A stretch of 23,894 bases of DNA from Lachnospiraceae bacterium (GCA_900770345.1 CAAGKF010000292.1:1-23894), one strand, 5' to 3'. Counted from the stretch's first letter, positions 14,378 to 23,612 are shown. The notes: generated from the letters alone by a model not told the origin. Program-made: numbers and translations.

Positions 14378-16060
14378 TTAATTAATTTTCAAGTCCGTAT
14401 CGTCAAAAGCATCAGCAATTGGTGCTCCCGGTGATACCATCGGGAATACCTTCTCATCACAGCTGATCTGGCAATCGATCAGAACCGGGATATTTAAGGC
14501 AATTGCTTCCCTCAGAACAGGCTCCAGCTCCTCCTTCTGGGTTACACGGTAAGCTTTTGCACCCATGGCCTCCGCCAGCTTCACAAAATCCACCGAATCA
14601 TTGAGGATTGTCTGGGAATAACGCTTGCCGTAGAACAGGGTCTGCCACTGGCGCACCATACCCAGCACATGGTTATTGATGATCACCTCGATCACAGGGA
14701 TATTGTAGCGGGTGGCTGTAGCGATCTCATTCATATTCATACGGAAGCAGCCATCACCAGCCACGTTGATGACCACCTTGTCTTTGCAGCCCATCTTCGC
14801 GCCGATGGCAGCGCCAAGGCCGTAGCCCATGGTTCCCAGACCGCCGGAGGTCAGAAGGGTTCTCGGCTGACGGTACTGATAGTACTGGGCGGCCCACATC
14901 TGATGCTGTCCCACCTCCGTAACAATGATGGCATCGCCTTTTGTCACCTCGTTGATGGTCTGCACGATAAAGGGACCCGTCAGCAGGCTCTTGTCATAGC
15001 GCAGAGGATACATATCCTTCATGCGCTCAATGTGAGCGATCCAGTCGTCATGGTTCACCGGATCCAGACGGGCATTCAGCTTGCGCAGGATCACCTTTAC
15101 ATCGCCAATAATGCTGGCATCCACCTTGATATTTTTATTGATCTCGGCCGGATCAATATCCAGCTGAAGAATTTTTGCATTTTTTGCGAACTTGGAGGCA
15201 TTTCCTGTTACACGGTCGCTGAAGCGGGCGCCCACTACGATCAGAAGATCTGCCTCTGTAATTCCGAAATTGGAAGTCTTTGTTCCGTGCATGCCCACCA
15301 TACCGGTATAAAGCTCATCCGTTCCGTCAAAAGCTCCCTTACCCATAAGGCTGTCCGCCACCGGAGCCTGGATCTTGCGGGCAAAAGCACGCAGCTCATC
15401 GGAAGCATTGGCGATCACGGCGCCTCCGCCCACGAAGATAAAAGGCTTCTGGGCCTTGCGGATCATCTCCACGGCACGGTCCATATCCTCTTCCCGGATG
15501 GTATCGCTCTGACGAACGATGGGATCCGGCACTGCCTTCTCATACTCGCACAGAGCTGCCGTTACATCCTTGGTAATATCCACAAGGACCGGGCCCGGAC
15601 GGCCGGTCTGAGCGATGGTAAAGGCACGGCGCATAACCTTTGCCAGCTTATTTACATCTTTTACAATGAAATTGTACTTGGTAATAGGCATGGTCACGCC
15701 GGTGATGTCAATCTCCTGGAAGCTGTCTTTTCCCAGAAGACTGTTGGCTACGTTGCAGGTGATCGCCACCACGGGTACGGAGTCCATATAAGCCGTAGCG
15801 ATACCTGTTACCAGATTGGTAGCTCCGGGACCGGAGGTCGCCAGACATACGCCTACCTTTCCTGTTGCCCTGGCATATCCGTCTGCCGCATGGGACGCTC
15901 CCTGCTCATGAGATGTCAGAATATGGGTAATCTCATTCTGATGCTGGTACAATGCGTCATATATATTCAGAATGGCTCCGCCCGGATATCCGAAAACGGT
16001 GTCCACTCCCTGCTCCTTTAAACACTCTACTACAATTTCTGCACCTGTCAGTTTGCTCAT
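14378..16060 (-). CDS. ilvB: Acetolactate synthase, large (catalytic) subunit
   Basis: The 560-residue ThDP-dependent enzyme condenses pyruvate with pyruvate or 2-oxobutyrate in valine, leucine and isoleucine synthesis. The activating Glu lies in HEQGASHAADGYARA (around residues 51-65). GKDSFQEID and the ThDP motif GDGCFRMNMNEIATA...INN near residue 430 support the biosynthetic FAD-dependent class rather than catabolic AlsS. GDGCF has Cys where Ser is common. It is third in leuB-ilvD-ilvB, 44 bp after ilvD. No regulatory subunit gene (ilvN/ilvH) follows; serC comes next. The start has an AAGGAG site about 11 bp upstream. Confidence 0.95.
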   Translation of the reverse strand: MSKLTGAEIVVECLKEQGVDTVFGYPGGAILNIYDALYQHQNEITHILTSHEQGASHAADGYARATGKVGVCLATSGPGATNLVTGIATAYMDSVPVVAITCNVANSLLGKDSFQEIDITGVTMPITKYNFIVKDVNKLAKVMRRAFTIAQTGRPGPVLVDITKDVTAALCEYEKAVPDPIVRQSDTIREEDMDRAVEMIRKAQKPFIFVGGGAVIANASDELRAFARKIQAPVADSLMGKGAFDGTDELYTGMVGMHGTKTSNFGITEADLLIVVGARFSDRVTGNASKFAKNAKILQLDIDPAEINKNIKVDASIIGDVKVILRKLNARLDPVNHDDWIAHIERMKDMYPLRYDKSLLTGPFIVQTINEVTKGDAIIVTEVGQHQMWAAQYYQYRQPRTLLTSGGLGTMGYGLGAAIGAKMGCKDKVVINVAGDGCFRMNMNEIATATRYNIPVIEVIINNHVLGMVRQWQTLFYGKRYSQTILNDSVDFVKLAEAMGAKAYRVTQKEELEPVLREAIALNIPVLIDCQISCDEKVFPMVSPGAPIADAFDDTDLKIN

Positions 16061-16104
16061 GTATCCTGTAACTCCTTCTTCAAAATGATTCCATCTGCCG
16101 TCTT

Positions 16105-17769
16105 CTATTTTACCTGAAGCACAGCGCCCTTGTCAGCGGATGTAACCAGGGATGCATATCTTGCCAGATAACCGGTAGTAACCTTCGGCTGTCTCGGCTC
16201 CCACTTTGCCTTTCTGGCAGCCAGCTCCTCATCGGAAACCAGGACATTTAACTGATGGTTGTCGATATCGATGGAAATGATGTCTCCCTCTTCTACCAGA
16301 GCGATCGGTCCGCCTACAGCTGCCTCTGGTGAAGCATGCCCGATGGATGCGCCTCTGGATGCGCCGGAGAAACGTCCGTCTGTAATCAGCGCAACGGTGG
16401 ATCCGAGACCCATACCGGCGATAGCGGAAGTAGGATTCAGCATCTCTCTCATGCCCGGACCGCCCTTTGGTCCCTCATAACGGATGACAACCACATCACC
16501 TGCCACGATCTTTCCGCCCTTGATGGCTGCAATGGCATCCTCCTCACAGTCAAATACGCGGGCAGGTCCCTCATGCTTTAACATCTCAGGAGCTACTGCG
16601 GAACGCTTTACAACTGCGGAATCAGGAGCCAGGTTGCCTCTCAGGATAGCGATGCCGCCTGTCTGGCTGTAGGGATTCTCAACCGGACGAATAACCTCCG
16701 GGTTTTTATTGACGCAGTTCCTGATATTCTCTCCCACGGTCTTTCCTGTTACCGTCATGCAGTCCAGGTTCAAAAGTCCTTTCTTGCTGATCTCATTCAT
16801 AACAGCATAGATGCCGCCTGCCTCATTCAGATCCTCCATGTAGGTCGGGCCTGCCGGCGCCAGATGGCACAGATTCGGAGTCTTTGCGCTGATCTCATTT
16901 GCGATATCCACATTCAGATCTACGCCTGCTTCATGGGCAATGGCCGGAAGATGAAGCATACTGTTGGTGGAGCAGCCCAGAGCCATATCCATGGTCATTG
17001 CATTGCGGAAGGCTGCCTCTGTCATAATATCTCTCGGACGGATATTTCTTCTGTACATCTCCATTACCTGCATGCCCGCATGCTTGGCCAGCTTGATACG
17101 CTCGGAGTAAACGGCCGGAATTGTTCCGTTGCCCCTAAGGCCCATACCCAGAACCTCCGTCAGACAATTCATGCTGTTCGCCGTATACATACCGGAGCAG
17201 GAACCGCAGGTGGGACATGTCTTGTTCTCGTACTCCTGTACATCCTCCTCCGTGATCTTTCCTGCCGCGTAAGCGCCTACTGCCTCGAACATGCTGGAAA
17301 GACTTGTCTTATGGCCGTGTACATGGCCGGCCAGCATGGGACCGCCGCTTACAAATACGGTGGGAACATTGATCCTGGCGGCTGCCATCAGAAGGCCGGG
17401 AACATTTTTATCACAGTTCGGAACCATAACCAGGGCATCAAACTGATGGGCAAGAGCCATACACTCGGTGGAATCGGCGATCAGATCTCTTGTAACCAGG
17501 GAATACTTCATACCGATATGTCCCATGGCAATGCCGTCACAGACAGCGATAGCCGGAAATACGATGGGGGTGCCGCCTGCCATGGCAACGCCCAGCTTTA
17601 CAGCCTCCACAATCTTGTCCAGGTTCATATGTCCCGGAACGATCTCATTATATGAACTTACAATACCTACTAAAGGCTTTTTCATCTCCTCTTCCGTAAT
17701 TCCCAGCGCATTGAACAGGGAACGGTGAGGCGCCTGCTGCATACCAACTTTAACTGCATCACTTTTCAT
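16105..17769 (-). CDS. ilvD: Dihydroxy-acid dehydratase
   Basis: This 554-residue iron-sulfur enzyme dehydrates 2,3-dihydroxy-isovalerate and -methylvalerate to the 2-keto acids of valine and isoleucine synthesis. Cluster ligands lie in VPNCDKN (Cys119) and TCPTCGSCSG (184-193). MDMALGCSTNSMLHLPAIAHEAG and the C-terminal DGRFSGASRGASIGHASPEAA are family signatures. ATG 17769 is chosen over upstream in-frame codons because AAGGAGGACAAAAAC precedes it. It follows leuB by 35 bp, consistent with one operon. Confidence 0.97.
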   Translation of the reverse strand: MKSDAVKVGMQQAPHRSLFNALGITEEEMKKPLVGIVSSYNEIVPGHMNLDKIVEAVKLGVAMAGGTPIVFPAIAVCDGIAMGHIGMKYSLVTRDLIADSTECMALAHQFDALVMVPNCDKNVPGLLMAAARINVPTVFVSGGPMLAGHVHGHKTSLSSMFEAVGAYAAGKITEEDVQEYENKTCPTCGSCSGMYTANSMNCLTEVLGMGLRGNGTIPAVYSERIKLAKHAGMQVMEMYRRNIRPRDIMTEAAFRNAMTMDMALGCSTNSMLHLPAIAHEAGVDLNVDIANEISAKTPNLCHLAPAGPTYMEDLNEAGGIYAVMNEISKKGLLNLDCMTVTGKTVGENIRNCVNKNPEVIRPVENPYSQTGGIAILRGNLAPDSAVVKRSAVAPEMLKHEGPARVFDCEEDAIAAIKGGKIVAGDVVVIRYEGPKGGPGMREMLNPTSAIAGMGLGSTVALITDGRFSGASRGASIGHASPEAAVGGPIALVEEGDIISIDIDNHQLNVLVSDEELAARKAKWEPRQPKVTTGYLARYASLVTSADKGAVLQVK

Positions 17770-17804
17770 GTTTTTGTCCTCCTTGCTATATGCTTTGCCC
17801 ATAC

Positions 17805-18890
17805 TCAGCCGATCTTTGCCGCGATCAGATCGCCCATCTCTGCGGTTCCTACCTTTTTGCATCCCTCTGCCATAATATCGCCGGTGCGGTAGCCTTCCGT
17901 CAGGACAGACTGAACGGCAGCCTCAATGGCATCCGCTTCCTTGTCCAGATCAAAGGAATAACGCAGCAGCATAGCCGCGGACAGGATCGTAGCGATAGGA
18001 TTTGCAATGTCCATACCTGCAATGTCCGGGGCAGAGCCGTGGCTTGGCTCGTAGAGACCGAATTTGCTTTCATTCATGCTGGCGGAAGACAGCATGCCGA
18101 TGGATCCTGTGATCATGCTGGCCTCGTCAGAAAGGATATCGCCGAACATATTCTCCGTCAGGATCACATCAAACTGCCCCGGATTCATAACCAGCTGCAT
18201 CGCGCAGTTGTCAACCAGCATGTGAGAAAGCTCAACCTCAGGATAATCCCTGGCAACCTCTTCCACTACCTTTCTCCACAGTCTGGAGGAATCCAGCACA
18301 TTGGCCTTATCCACGCTGGTCACCTTTTTGCGGCGCTTCATGGCGATATCAAAGCCCTTGACGGCAATTCTCCTGATCTCGTTCTCGTTGTATGTAAGGG
18401 TATCCACGGCAGTCATAACGCCGTTAATCTCCTCCGTATGTCTCTCTCCGAAATAAAGTCCGCCGGTCAGTTCCCTCATAATAACCATATCAAAGCCGTC
18501 GCCGATGATCTCCTTCTTTAAGGGGCAGGCCTCCGCCAGTTCCTTATAAAGATAGGCGGGACGGATATTGGCAAACAGCCCCAGGCCCTTGCGCATAGCC
18601 AGAAGTCCGGCCTCCGGTCTTAAATTGGGAGCTACGTCATACCATCTGGAATTTCCAACATTACCTCCAACGGCCCCCAGAAGGATTGCATCGCTCTTTC
18701 TCGCCGTTTCCAGCGCTTCTTCTGTCAGAGGGACGCCATGGGCGTCAATGGAGCAGCCTCCCATCAGAATCTCCGTATAGCGGAAGCTGTGGCCATACAC
18801 TTCAGCCACCTTATCCATCACCTTTCTGGCTTCCCTTACGATCTCCGGTCCGATTCCATCACCCGGAATCACAGTTACATTATAATTCAT
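17805..18890 (-). CDS. leuB: 3-isopropylmalate dehydrogenase
   Basis: The 361-residue protein performs the oxidative decarboxylation step of leucine synthesis with NAD. VIPGDGIGPEIV (7-18), the substrate-arginine segments NLRPEAGLLAMRKGLGLFANIRP and MRELTGGLYFGERH, the metal-binding NMFGDILSDEASMITGS, and EPSHGSAPDIAG are all present. Length is typical for LeuB. It begins the leuB-ilvD-ilvB operon; leuA, leuC and leuD are not in the window. An AGGGAGAG site precedes the ATG, and a good promoter lies 68 bp upstream. Confidence 0.97.
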   Translation of the reverse strand: MNYNVTVIPGDGIGPEIVREARKVMDKVAEVYGHSFRYTEILMGGCSIDAHGVPLTEEALETARKSDAILLGAVGGNVGNSRWYDVAPNLRPEAGLLAMRKGLGLFANIRPAYLYKELAEACPLKKEIIGDGFDMVIMRELTGGLYFGERHTEEINGVMTAVDTLTYNENEIRRIAVKGFDIAMKRRKKVTSVDKANVLDSSRLWRKVVEEVARDYPEVELSHMLVDNCAMQLVMNPGQFDVILTENMFGDILSDEASMITGSIGMLSSASMNESKFGLYEPSHGSAPDIAGMDIANPIATILSAAMLLRYSFDLDKEADAIEAAVQSVLTEGYRTGDIMAEGCKKVGTAEMGDLIAAKIG

Positions 18891-18957
18891 CTTGCTACTC
18901 TCCCTTACTTTCTATTCTCTATAGTTATGGTTTTCCAAGATAATGCGATTTCTTACA

Positions 18958-18986
18958 ATCATATCTCATTTGTTTTCGTATTTCAA
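18958..18986 (-). promoter_or_regulatory. Promoter of the leuB-ilvD-ilvB operon
   Basis: On the minus strand TTGAAA (18981-18986) and TATGAT (18958-18963) are exactly 17 bp apart, 68 bp before leuB. The leader is short, with no T-box, leader peptide or attenuator visible. Confidence 0.7.
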
Positions 18987-18989
18987 CCT

Positions 18990-19017
18990 TTGCAGGGGAT
19001 TTTTTCTATGATAAAAT
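18990..19017 (+). promoter_or_regulatory. Promoter of the divergent GNAT gene
   Basis: TTGCAG (18990-18995) and TAAAAT (19012-19017) are 16 bp apart, 57 bp before the ATG at 19074. Its -35 is only a few bases from that of the divergent leuB promoter, so the two may interfere. Confidence 0.55.
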
Positions 19018-19073
19018 ATACACGTTTGGAATTAAAAGCATAATCCAAAGTTATATTTCAGGAGGTTTTCATT

Positions 19074-19562
19074 ATGAACATCACCATACGGCAGATAACA
19101 GAAACCGATATCCCCCAGGCAATCAAGATATGGAATCACGTGGTAGAGGAAGGCACGGCCTTTCCCCAGACTGACCTTCTCACAGAGACTTCCGGAGCGG
19201 CCTTTTTCAGGGAGCAGTCCTTTACAGGCGCAGCCTTCGGAGAGGACGGAGAAATGATCGGACTTTACATTCTCCACCCCAATAACGTGGGCCGCTGCGG
19301 TCATATCTGCAACGCCAGCTATGCGGTGAGACATGATCTCAGAGGACACCGCATCGGTGAATATCTGGTAGCCCACTGTATGAAACAGGCAAAGGAACTG
19401 GGTTTTTCCATCCTCCAGTTCAACGCCGTGGTCCGTACCAACGAGCCGGCCCTGAAACTATACAAAAAGCTGGGCTTTACCCAGCTTGGCGTGATCCCCG
19501 GCGGCTTTCGCATGAAAGACGGACATTTCGAGGACATTATCCCCCACTATCATGTACTGTAA
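19074..19562 (+). CDS. GNAT-family N-acetyltransferase
   Basis: The 162-residue protein spans one complete GCN5-related acetyltransferase domain. The acetyl-CoA pyrophosphate loop is RHDLRGHRIG (motif A, about residues 84-93), and motif B is NEPALKLYKKLGFTQLGVIP. It should transfer acetyl from acetyl-CoA to an amine on a small molecule or protein; the acceptor cannot be read from sequence. A perfect AGGAGG lies eight bases before the ATG. It is divergent from leuB and convergent with the second GNAT gene, so it is probably monocistronic. Confidence 0.88.
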   Translation: MNITIRQITETDIPQAIKIWNHVVEEGTAFPQTDLLTETSGAAFFREQSFTGAAFGEDGEMIGLYILHPNNVGRCGHICNASYAVRHDLRGHRIGEYLVAHCMKQAKELGFSILQFNAVVRTNEPALKLYKKLGFTQLGVIPGGFRMKDGHFEDIIPHYHVL

Positions 19563-19609
19563 ATTTTTCTGTACCTGTCAGTTCCTCTCTGCTGCCGGAT
19601 TTCCCGCAT

Positions 19610-20245
19610 CTACCGGACCTCCCGCACCATGCAGTACTGCTTCAGATCAAAATGCTTCTGCAGCACACCGAAAATCTTAAATCCGAAATGCTGGTACATA
19701 GGCACATTGTCCGGGTTGTGCGTCTCCAGGGAGATCATCAGATGATGCTTCTGGGCATAGGAGATGACCTCCTCCATAAGGAGGGCAGCCAGACCGTGAT
19801 GCTGCATATCCGGTCTGACTGCCAGATAGATCACGTGAAGCCGTTCCTCCTGATGGAGCTGGTCTGTCCAGCGGGAGTTCAGATAATCCCGGCCTCTGAC
19901 AAAATTCCACAGCGTTTTTAAGCTGGGATCCTCCTTGATCAGATATTCATCTGTCTTTAAGCTTGCCCAGGCCTCCGTCATATAGTATGTAAGAGGATTG
20001 TAAGGCTCTGACTCATCGGACACCACCAGGAGGGAATTCATCTCCGGAGAGTCTGAGAAAATCTCACAGGTCTCAAAAAACTCCGTCAGATCACACGCAA
20101 ACAGCTCCGGCATCAGCCTCTCTCTGGTATCCTTATCCGGTATCAGCTTACAGTAGAGGGGATCGTGAGAAAAGCACTTTGTCAGCAGCTTTTCCAGCTT
20201 CGGCAGATCCTCCTTCTGCACCCTGTATAAACGTTCACTTTCCAT
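19610..20245 (-). CDS. Second GNAT-family N-acetyltransferase
   Basis: This 211-residue protein has a long N-terminal region and a C-terminal acetyl-CoA fold: VIYLAVRPDMQHHGLAALLMEEV carries the Q/RxxGxA-type loop, followed by ETHNPDNVPMYQHFGFKIFG. The loop has His-His where Arg or Gly is common. Substrate is unknown. The ATG at 20245 follows the peptidase stop (20251-20253) by five bases, and its AGAGGTG lies inside the peptidase coding end, so translation is probably coupled. The pair may act on related peptides or amino compounds, but this is inference. Confidence 0.82.
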   Translation of the reverse strand: MESERLYRVQKEDLPKLEKLLTKCFSHDPLYCKLIPDKDTRERLMPELFACDLTEFFETCEIFSDSPEMNSLLVVSDESEPYNPLTYYMTEAWASLKTDEYLIKEDPSLKTLWNFVRGRDYLNSRWTDQLHQEERLHVIYLAVRPDMQHHGLAALLMEEVISYAQKHHLMISLETHNPDNVPMYQHFGFKIFGVLQKHFDLKQYCMVREVR

Positions 20246-20250
20246 AAGGA

Positions 20251-22431
20251 TTATTGCACCTCTTCCTTTTCCGTATCGTTGCCGGACAGTGCTTTCAGAC
20301 ACTCTCCCATGGCACTCTCCAGCTTCTCCGCTGAAGCAATCATATACTTAATATCATCCCGATAGCAGTTTTCCTGACTTTCAGCCACCGCCAGAAGGAT
20401 CTGTTTCTCTTCTTCAAAATCCCGGCTTCCCTGACTGTTCTTTTTCTTTAAACGATCCACCAGCCAGAACAGGTTCTCATGGTGAACGATCCGGCCCGCG
20501 CCCCACTTCAATCTGTCTGCCGGCTGATTCAGCACATACTCTGTAAAGTGGCGAAAGACCTCCTCGTCAAAAAGAAAGGCATATCGGTTATTGTCAATCC
20601 CATATATCTCATTCAGGGCATTTTCACCCTCTCCCCGCTCCAGGCACTCCAAAGCGCTGTAAATGGCCCTCAGATTATTCTGAACCGCTTCCTGAGGAAA
20701 CAGCACCTCATCATGCCAGTTCAGACGCACAAAGTAGTCCTGTTCTTTGCGGAACATGTGAAGGAGACGGCTGTTCAGCTCACCGTTTTCGTTTCCCTCA
20801 TCCGGTATTTCTCCCCGACTCTCATTCAGCCGGCAGATTTCCTTATAAAGACTGTTTCCCGTTTTCCGGGCTTTCTCCATAGCCCGCAGAAAGCGTTTTT
20901 CATCTCCTCCGGCCCTGCGGCATATGTCACAGTCCAGACTGGCGGCAGCGGCCTCAAAAAGCCTTTCGAAATTCAGCGGAACCACAGCCAGACGATCCAG
21001 GGCCAGCAGTAGACAGCTGTAAAGCTCAAGGTGAAAACGGTAGACCGGCTCCTGATAAAAATTTTCATTGTCAAACTGAGAGTGATAATGGGTCTCCATA
21101 AACTCCCCGGCACTGAAATCATTGACCATAGAGGGAATGCCTGCAATCGCCATGGAAAAATCATCGGACCATGTCTGGATCGGGCAGAGCACCTCCACCC
21201 CCTCCGGGTATGCCTCCGGATCAACTTCAATATGTTTCAGGAAAGTCCTTACGAAATCCTCATACTCATAGGTGCAGCGCACCGCATCCCTGCGGCCGTG
21301 AGCATGAGCCGGAAGCTCGAAATTCAGGTCTGCGATAACCCTTCCCTGCCACTCCGGCCGTGCAGAAAATACCTGCTCATAGGCGCCCGAAGACCAGTCA
21401 TACTTGGAATCCACCACGCCCCACTCCTCCGCGGCCATGGCGCAGAACACCAGCGTATGGAACGGTCGGTATCCGGTCTTCAGAAATGCTCCGGCAATCC
21501 CCAGCATCATGGCAACCGCCGCATTGTCATCCTGAAAGCCGCTGAAATAGGAGTCATAGTGGGCAGACAGAAGGATCATGGAATCCGGATCCTGCCCGGG
21601 TATGGTTCCCACGATATTGAAACTTTCCCGGTCACGGACCACCCGGGAGCTGGCATCAAAACGAACCGTTATCTCTGTGCCTCCTAATCCTTCCGCAGCT
21701 CCGCTCCCTTCCGCCTCCGCGGTTCCGCTTCTTTCTTCCGCGTTCATATCCGCCTTCATTCCTGCCTTCATATCCGCTTTCAGAACAGCTGCGTCTGCCC
21801 GGGAGATGGAAAAAGCCGCCGCCTCCGCCGGTCCCGCAATATCCTGCGCATTGAGAGCCGTATCATGGATCTCTCCATAGCCCTGCTCCTGGACAGCGAT
21901 CAGAGCTGCAGCTCCCTTCAGATGGGCCTGATAGACCGGGAAATTGATCCACCATTCGTCCCTCTGATTAATATCCACCAGTACCAGCTTTCCTTTTACA
22001 TCCACATTACGGTAATCAAGGGCTGTACCTTTTCCCAGATATATCAGAGAAAAAGTTTCCGATCCGTCCGTAGTAAAATTGGTCTGGTATGCTCCCAGCT
22101 GAAATTCATGCTCTGTACCCTTCCGGTCACGGTAATACATCACCGCGTGGTGAAATTCCCAGCTGTCCACAGCTACCTTATCTCTGTGCACATCCGAAAG
22201 CCCCAGCTTCTTCATTTCCTGAAACAGCAGCTCCCCTGTTTCCCGCTCCGCCTTTGAGCCGGCTGTGCGGAATCCCAAAACAGGATTGCTTTTCGGCTCC
22301 TCCATCCGCTTCGCCAGGCGATAGGAGTAATCAATATCAAGCGCCGCTTTCAGAGCGTTTTCCCATTCCTCCGGCGTCTTTCTCTTTCGATCTTCTTCCT
22401 GATCATCCCTGTTTTCTTCCCTGCTCTTCAT
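20251..22431 (-). CDS. M28-family zinc peptidase with PA-like domain
   Basis: The 726-residue protein carries the full zinc aminopeptidase set: His291 and Asp293 (SAHYDSY), Asp301 (QDDNAA), Glu335-Glu336 (AAEEWG), Asp368 (ADLNFE) and His450 (HYHSQFD). Residues about 120-210 look like a protease-associated domain inserted before the catalytic core. It has no signal peptide, so it probably works in the cytoplasm on peptides. Residues 216-250 form a low-complexity Ala/Gly/Met/Glu insert containing near-repeats of KADM. The last 250 residues are a charged helical extension. Start ATG 22431 follows GGAGGTGTTGGAAG. The following GNAT gene is translationally linked. Confidence 0.9.
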   Translation of the reverse strand: MKSREENRDDQEEDRKRKTPEEWENALKAALDIDYSYRLAKRMEEPKSNPVLGFRTAGSKAERETGELLFQEMKKLGLSDVHRDKVAVDSWEFHHAVMYYRDRKGTEHEFQLGAYQTNFTTDGSETFSLIYLGKGTALDYRNVDVKGKLVLVDINQRDEWWINFPVYQAHLKGAAALIAVQEQGYGEIHDTALNAQDIAGPAEAAAFSISRADAAVLKADMKAGMKADMNAEERSGTAEAEGSGAAEGLGGTEITVRFDASSRVVRDRESFNIVGTIPGQDPDSMILLSAHYDSYFSGFQDDNAAVAMMLGIAGAFLKTGYRPFHTLVFCAMAAEEWGVVDSKYDWSSGAYEQVFSARPEWQGRVIADLNFELPAHAHGRRDAVRCTYEYEDFVRTFLKHIEVDPEAYPEGVEVLCPIQTWSDDFSMAIAGIPSMVNDFSAGEFMETHYHSQFDNENFYQEPVYRFHLELYSCLLLALDRLAVVPLNFERLFEAAAASLDCDICRRAGGDEKRFLRAMEKARKTGNSLYKEICRLNESRGEIPDEGNENGELNSRLLHMFRKEQDYFVRLNWHDEVLFPQEAVQNNLRAIYSALECLERGEGENALNEIYGIDNNRYAFLFDEEVFRHFTEYVLNQPADRLKWGAGRIVHHENLFWLVDRLKKKNSQGSRDFEEEKQILLAVAESQENCYRDDIKYMIASAEKLESAMGECLKALSGNDTEKEEVQ

Positions 22432-22447
22432 CTTCCAACACCTCCAA

Positions 22448-22483
22448 ACGGGGGATGCCGCAGTTTCCTGCAGCAGCCCCCGC
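22448..22483. repeat. GC-rich hairpin with four-base loop upstream of the peptidase gene
   Basis: Arms 22448-22463 and 22468-22483 match at 13 of 16 positions. On the minus strand the loop is GAAA and the stem ends just before the peptidase ribosome binding site. With only TTT following, it could be a weak terminator of the upstream gene or a translation-affecting structure. Confidence 0.5.
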
Positions 22484-22535
22484 TTCCTACCTGTTTTTCT
22501 GTTTTCTATCACACGGTTTCCTGATCACGGTCTGC

Positions 22536-22562
22536 AGACCTCTGTCTGCAAACCCTCGTCTT
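22536..22562. repeat. Small inverted repeat after the cell-wall-binding gene
   Basis: TGCAGAC and GTCTGCA with a CTCT loop form a 7-bp dyad in the 151-bp gap between 22431 and 22583. A role in ending the upstream gene's transcript is possible. The rest of the gap holds no gene. Confidence 0.35.
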
Positions 22563-22582
22563 TCTTTCTCCGGCAGCTCTCT

Positions 22583-23569
22583 TTACGCCCCCGGTCCGCC
22601 CATCTCGATCTTTGCTCCGTCCGCTCCTACCTGATAGGAATCCGGTGTAAGGCAGCTGGTCAGCATATCGCCGTTTTCCGAACAATAATATTCCTTTCCT
22701 TCCCATTTGATCCAGCCGGTCTGCATGATACCCTCTTCATTGAAGAAATACCATTTGCCGCCGATATTCTGCCAGCCGTTCGCCGCATAAGCATCATCGC
22801 TGTCAATATATTTCCATCCGCCGTTCTCCTGCTGCTCCCATCTTCCGCTGCCTCCCTGCGGATTCTCCCGGAACTCGGCAGCCTTTTCATTGGAGATGAA
22901 AACCGAACCGGATTCTTTCCACTCTCCCTTGTTCTCCGGATCCAGCTGGTTCACGGGGCGCACCTTTACACTGTAGGTTTCCCCGCCCTTGACCATGCGC
23001 TCACGGCAGTTCATAATACCGCTCTGGGCAATCAGGTTTGTACCTACCGGTTTTGTTCCTCTGTAGACACGCACTTCATAGGAACCGGCATTGGCAACCG
23101 GCGTCCATGTTGCAATTCCTTCCTCGGACAGCGTGACTCCATCCAGCTCTTTCATAGTGTTCTGCAGAGAGGACAGCTTTACATCCAGAAGCAATGTGGA
23201 GCTGGAGTCCTGGCGGGTAGCCTTTTCAAATGTTGCTCCGCCTCTTAAAACAATCTTATCCTTTGACAGTGACGTAAAATAATAATCGTCATCTGCTGTC
23301 AGTGTAATACGGATCTCCGGAACAGAATCTGCAAACCAGCCAAAACCGTCGTTCAGCACCTCATATCCATCAACGCTGAATTTATTGCTGGTCGCGTTTA
23401 TCTCAATCAGCTCGTCACCGTAATCGGTGTCCGGCAGGATCTCCGCCTTGATATCCAATGTCACGGAGCTTATCTTTTTGCGCTTCGCCGCATATACAGG
23501 CATAGCCATGGAAACGGCCAGCAAACCTGCCAAAAGTCCCAGCGCCATTCTCTTTCTCACATGAAACAT
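22583..23569 (-). CDS. Secreted cell-wall-binding-repeat protein
   Basis: The 328-residue precursor has a classic signal peptide (basic MFHVRKR, hydrophobic core, likely cut after VYA at residue 27). A beta-rich N-terminal domain of unknown type follows, then a fibronectin-III-like segment (about 145-215, with ATWTPVANAGSYEVRVYRG). The C-terminal 75 residues contain choline-binding-type repeats rich in Gly-Trp and aromatic residues: GWKYID, NGWQNIGGKWYFFNEEG, TGWIKWEGKEYYC. Such repeats attach proteins to cell-wall polymers. No catalytic domain is visible, so it is probably structural or adhesive. ATG 23569 is chosen for its GGGAGGTAATGGA site and signal peptide, over much longer in-frame extensions. 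Confidence 0.88.
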   Translation of the reverse strand: MFHVRKRMALGLLAGLLAVSMAMPVYAAKRKKISSVTLDIKAEILPDTDYGDELIEINATSNKFSVDGYEVLNDGFGWFADSVPEIRITLTADDDYYFTSLSKDKIVLRGGATFEKATRQDSSSTLLLDVKLSSLQNTMKELDGVTLSEEGIATWTPVANAGSYEVRVYRGTKPVGTNLIAQSGIMNCRERMVKGGETYSVKVRPVNQLDPENKGEWKESGSVFISNEKAAEFRENPQGGSGRWEQQENGGWKYIDSDDAYAANGWQNIGGKWYFFNEEGIMQTGWIKWEGKEYYCSENGDMLTSCLTPDSYQVGADGAKIEMGGPGA

Positions 23570-23612
23570 TCCATTACCTCCCTCGCATATCACTCCTTGT
23601 TTCCATACCCCT

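Noticed and set aside
14669..16021. 450-codon open frame on the plus strand
   Set aside because: It is opposite ilvB, whose ThDP and substrate motifs are unambiguous, and has no ribosome binding site or recognisable domain.
18891..19073. Possible T-box or leader-peptide attenuator before leuB
   Set aside because: The predicted leader is only about 60 bases, with no T-box sequence, no run of Leu/Val/Ile codons and no terminator stem.
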